This document shows, piece by piece, positions 60,958-64,000 of a stretch of DNA of 64,000 nt; the stretch's first letter is position 1; each line of letters begins with the position of its first letter. The translations under genes were made by a program, and so were the position numbers. The notes under the pieces were generated by a model. That model did no database searches and had not been told where the DNA came from. It worked only from the letters and a program-made list of their open reading frames with translations. This DNA comes from Raphanus sativus (taxonomy: Eukaryota; Streptophyta; Magnoliopsida; Brassicales; Brassicaceae): contig NC_079515.1 in NCBI RefSeq assembly GCF_000801105.2, forward strand, positions 22,529,407-22,593,406. The letters are read 5' to 3'.

Positions 60958-61497
60958 TCATGCTGGTCGTGCACACCATTCTGGGAAGGATACGGACACA
61001 CGCGGGACGATCCACACATGTCTGAATTCGCGAGAACTGAACATCACCTGATTTGTACATGGCATAACTCCCTCATCTGAACTCCGTTTGATCTGATTCT
61101 TCTTCGAGGAGTTCCATAATTGAGTTGAGCACATTCTCCAAGTGGTTTCAAGTGAAGAAACATCATGGTTTAGAAGATATGCTTCGAACAATGAACATAT
61201 ATCTGTGTTGCTTCTCGGGTGGTTTGATGGTCGATCCAGCTCGGAAGGTCGAACAAACTTGCTCAGCTCGTCCGGGTGAGTGTTAGTCCAGCTCAGCTTG
61301 TCCATGATAGTGTCAGTCCAGCTAACTTGAGTATTCAGCTCATCCAAAATTGCATAATCTGATGAGAAAACCTCGGCTAGGTCTAGCTGGTCAACAAGGT
61401 CACCACCTTGGGCCGTGTCCATGAACCAAGAAGGAGGGTGCTGGATTTTGGGTGCATCATACTCTCCCTCTTCAAAAGGATTTGTCCTCAAATCCAT
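60958..61497 (-). CDS. Retrotransposon-encoded protein, downstream frame
   Basis: From Met at 61497 the frame gives 179 residues beginning MDLRTNPFEEGEYDAPKI, with SNTDICSLFEAYLLNHDVSS in the middle. I recall such sequences as common in Brassica gag-type retrotransposons. It may be joined by splicing to the long frame upstream, since an acceptor-like TTTTATTCAG precedes the ATG. No enzymatic motif is visible. Confidence 0.45.
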   Translation of the reverse strand: MDLRTNPFEEGEYDAPKIQHPPSWFMDTAQGGDLVDQLDLAEVFSSDYAILDELNTQVSWTDTIMDKLSWTNTHPDELSKFVRPSELDRPSNHPRSNTDICSLFEAYLLNHDVSSLETTWRMCSTQLWNSSKKNQIKRSSDEGVMPCTNQVMFSSREFRHVWIVPRVSVSFPEWCARPA

Positions 61498-61831
61498 TTT
61501 ACCTGAATAAAAAGAGAATGAATCAGACAAAAAAAATTTTAAAAACAAGTAAAATTCAATGAAAGATAAACTTGGAGAGAAACTTCCTTGGAGTTTTGAA
61601 CTTGCTCTCCTCAAGTATTTCCAGTTCCATATTCCAATAACACAAGTGTTTGGTCATCGTCCTCTGCTTGATTCCATCTTTGGTTCAGTGCTGGCAGATT
61701 GCTCCAACAGTTTCAGTTCCTGTGACAAAGAAACTAGACTACTCGGCTGTACCGGTTCAAGATGGTTAACTTCATCACAAAACCATTTATTTTCAAGCAC
61801 AATATCAGAATAAGAAGAAGAAAGTAAACAC

Positions 61832-64000
61832 TTAGCTTCCAAGATGTTTCTGAGAAAGGTTTGGGTCATACCTGACTGTGTAGATTGATACTCCTGGTCG
61901 CCAAGGTCTGGTTTGAAGCTGATTGGATCGGCTAGCTTCCCATTGAAGCAAGTGTAGAACAGGTTTGGCCGGTTTTAGAGAATGGATCATAACTTCATGA
62001 TTCCGTGGCCATTTTTCCTGATATTGAGCCTCCTGGAAAGAGGAGAGATTCATCTTGAATCCTATGATCGGCTTTGGCTCAGGCCGCTTCTTCACAAGGC
62101 TTGAATCTGCTTCAAAAGCTGGGTACTCGCAGATAGATGTACTGGTAAACCGCCTGTTTGAAAATTTCATAACTCCTTCCTCCGTGAAGCTTTTCAAGTG
62201 ATTCCAAGCCTCAGTGAAACCTTGGGGAGTTGGCTTTCCAGGAAAATTGGTGTCAAGACGAAAGACCTTCTGGATGCCGAGATATTTGCTTTGGACTGAA
62301 CCTGTGTCGCTGGCATCTCCAAGGTAGCCAGTTTGAGTGGATGTATCAATGCATCTCCAAATTTCAGGCTGACGAGAATGGTCAATGCTTTCTCTTCTCT
62401 GAGGCTGAACCTGTTTATCCTGGACACTCAAAACAATCATTAAAATACCAGGATCATATGTGCAAGACATGTACTTGTGCAAATCAGAAATCAAGCTATA
62501 TTTTCCAAGAACAAGTTGCACACATTTCAGCCTGTCAAGATGCACATCAAAGTAAGCATTACAGACCAGAATGGTGTCAAGGCTCGTGATTTCATAGTTC
62601 CTAAAGAATAATTTCACAACATGCACAAGTTTCTCAGATTTAGAACACAAAAGATCAAGCTCAAACTGAGAATTACTTTTCCAAGGCTCAATATGTTTTT
62701 CAAAGAAGGTGTTGCAAATCAGAATGCTTTCAAGGCATGAAACACCATAGAACATATTCAAGACGAGCCTAGGTTGATCATATTCAGAAAACAAAAACTT
62801 TAGATCAAGATCAGATTCAAAATAAGAAGGGGCAGGTTTCAAATCAGAATCACAACAAGAATCGGTTTTAGTTCTAAGTGATTTCTGTTCTAGCAAAGTC
62901 TTAACCATAAATTCGTCCAAGGCACAAGGGAATGCAAACAAATCACCAGTGATCAGTCCATGACTAGAGAAACTCAGATCAAACCAATTATCCTTGAAAC
63001 AAACAAAGGAATCACAAAGTTTTCGGAAACAAAAATCTGGTTGTTGCAAAACAAGCTCAAATGATTTTTCAAGATGATCAAAACCTTTGTGATGTTTCAG
63101 AAACTGATCAAAACTCAAAACAATACCAGAAGAGATGTCATTGTCATTTAGAAAACATTTTTGATCAAACAGTTTATCAGGTTCAAGTTTCTCAAAAGAA
63201 TGAATCATGTTATCAAAAATGGGATTTGAAACACAAAATTCTTTCACATTGTCTAGACCAAAACTTTTGACATTAAGAGAACTGATTCCAACAAACAATT
63301 CATGCAGATAATAAATCAAATCAAGTTTCTCACAGTGCTCTTGAATGTCAGTGGATAAAATGGGAGGAGTTGTGCCGGGATCAAAGCAAAGATGACTGTC
63401 CATATTGATGCTTGGTGCTTCCTCATCAAAGACTGGACAAAGATCGTCTTCCTCATCAAATATGGAACCTAGATCATCATCCAAAGGTGTCCTAGTGCCA
63501 GGAAGTCGTCCATGATGTGGTTGGTTGAATGGCTCTTCCTCAAAATCCTGTGAACTAAGAATAAGACTGCTCGGAAGCTCCGGCTCAAAACAGGTTAGTT
63601 TACTACCAAGCATCAACTCAGATTCAGGAGTAGGAAAATCACAAGTATCCTCACAATTCATCAGACTTTCAGTTGGCTCATCATCATATTCATCAAAAAT
63701 TGGTAATGAATCTGAAAAATCTTTTAGATCTTCAAAGCTGCATTCAGATTTACCTTTGGGCTTTTCACTGATGAATATGGATGGCTCAGCTACAGGTGCA
63801 TGTGTGGATGTGCTCTTCTTTTGGCTCTTGCTGTCGCCATCAGGGAACTCTCTTTCTCCAAAATCGTCATTGGATCGGTTGGTCCGCCTAGGGCGTTCTC
63901 TCCTTGCTGCGGGTTTAGGACGAGTCTGTTGGACACCTTGAATTTCGTCCAGCTTCTGATGGATCTGTTCTAGACCTGCATGTATAAGGTTAGCAACAGA
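61832..64000 (-). CDS. Retrotransposon gag-type polyprotein, N-terminus outside
   Basis: One open frame of 722 residues to the window edge, so the start is not seen. The visible N-terminal part has QIHQKLDEIQGVQQTRPKPA and a basic RRERPRRTNRS segment, followed by a long acidic region rich in Asp, Glu, Phe and Ser (LPIFDEYDDEPTESLMN, FDEEDDLCPVFDEEAPS). No zinc knuckle, protease, reverse transcriptase or integrase motif is seen. The composition matches the proteins of gag-bearing Brassicaceae LTR retrotransposons. An ATG at 63661 is internal and not the real start. Confidence 0.55.
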   Translation of the reverse strand, partial: SVANLIHAGLEQIHQKLDEIQGVQQTRPKPAARRERPRRTNRSNDDFGEREFPDGDSKSQKKSTSTHAPVAEPSIFISEKPKGKSECSFEDLKDFSDSLPIFDEYDDEPTESLMNCEDTCDFPTPESELMLGSKLTCFEPELPSSLILSSQDFEEEPFNQPHHGRLPGTRTPLDDDLGSIFDEEDDLCPVFDEEAPSINMDSHLCFDPGTTPPILSTDIQEHCEKLDLIYYLHELFVGISSLNVKSFGLDNVKEFCVSNPIFDNMIHSFEKLEPDKLFDQKCFLNDNDISSGIVLSFDQFLKHHKGFDHLEKSFELVLQQPDFCFRKLCDSFVCFKDNWFDLSFSSHGLITGDLFAFPCALDEFMVKTLLEQKSLRTKTDSCCDSDLKPAPSYFESDLDLKFLFSEYDQPRLVLNMFYGVSCLESILICNTFFEKHIEPWKSNSQFELDLLCSKSEKLVHVVKLFFRNYEITSLDTILVCNAYFDVHLDRLKCVQLVLGKYSLISDLHKYMSCTYDPGILMIVLSVQDKQVQPQRRESIDHSRQPEIWRCIDTSTQTGYLGDASDTGSVQSKYLGIQKVFRLDTNFPGKPTPQGFTEAWNHLKSFTEEGVMKFSNRRFTSTSICEYPAFEADSSLVKKRPEPKPIIGFKMNLSSFQEAQYQEKWPRNHEVMIHSLKPAKPVLHLLQWEASRSNQLQTRPWRPGVSIYTVRYDPNLSQKHLGS

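Larger units (their letters stand above)
60490..64000 (-). mobile_element. LTR retrotransposon, 3' part, gag-type without visible pol
   Basis: Minus-strand element running off the window. In its own 5'-3' order: a gag-like reading frame (64000-61832), a further frame (61497-60958), then a non-coding stretch with TATA word CTATATAATG and no frame, ending near GTGATCA at about 60482-60490. No reverse transcriptase, integrase or protease is seen, so it is likely a non-autonomous member of a Brassica gag-bearing (Ty3-type) family. It lies beside the repeat-coding gene fragment. Confidence 0.65.

Noticed and set aside
63525..63941. 138-codon frame on the plus strand
   Set aside because: It lies opposite the much longer retrotransposon frame and is Ser-rich by reverse reading of its acidic region.
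1..64000. CRISPR array, operons, bacterial-type promoters or riboswitches
   Set aside because: The window is plant nuclear DNA; the repeats seen are transposon ends and minisatellites, and no spaced short-repeat array exists.

Overview
This is a nuclear window from a plant of the mustard family, most likely Brassica or a close relative. The evidence is introns with GT-AG borders, typical Brassicaceae Helitrons, CACTA, Mutator-like and gag-type LTR elements, and a run of genes in the order I remember from the upper arm of Arabidopsis thaliana chromosome 1 (about At1g08480 to At1g08620). The At1g numbers are from memory and were not looked up.

Layout. 1-11.2 kb is gene-poor. It holds three copies of one inverted-repeat MITE family, the third split by a 3.7-kb Mutator-like element, and a broken gene relic at 4.1-4.6 kb. 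11.3-12.5 kb is an early-nodulin-like (plastocyanin-fold) gene. 12.5-17 kb holds a second Mutator-like element with a perfect 9-bp target duplication, sitting in Helitron sequence. 17.3-19.1 kb is FATB, the plastid palmitoyl-ACP thioesterase (minus strand). 19.2-37.7 kb is almost all transposon: Helitrons on both strands, a TIR element, a CACTA fragment inside a 63-bp duplication, and a 1.5-kb poly(A) retroposon with a perfect 16-bp target duplication. In A. thaliana this interval carries five genes (At1g08520-08560) that are not seen here, which looks like gene loss after polyploidy. 37.8-49.1 kb is gene-dense: ACHT4 (chloroplast thioredoxin-like), a small lysine-rich protein gene on the minus strand, and a 24-exon ATRX chromatin remodeller. 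49.7-56.9 kb is Helitron-like DNA with gene fragments. 57.1-58.7 kb is an intron-less PPR gene (minus). 59.5-59.7 kb is a relic of a JmjC demethylase gene. 59.7-60.5 kb is a gene fragment with an internal amino-acid repeat, and 60.5-64 kb is the 3' part of a minus-strand LTR retrotransposon that runs off the window.

The genes do not form a functional unit; they are a conserved block thinned by gene loss and filled with transposons. The most interesting observations concern ATRX: a 169-bp A-tailed insertion with a 9-bp target duplication lies inside a coding exon, and a second tiny A-tailed insertion has duplicated a splice donor, offering an in-frame 11-codon extension. Several similar tiny insertions (12-20 bp, mostly a poly(A) or poly(T) run, flanked by 14-21-bp direct repeats) recur in the window.

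The view here is by eye. Exon borders were chosen by reading frame, GT-AG signals and family resemblance; none was checked against transcripts or databases.
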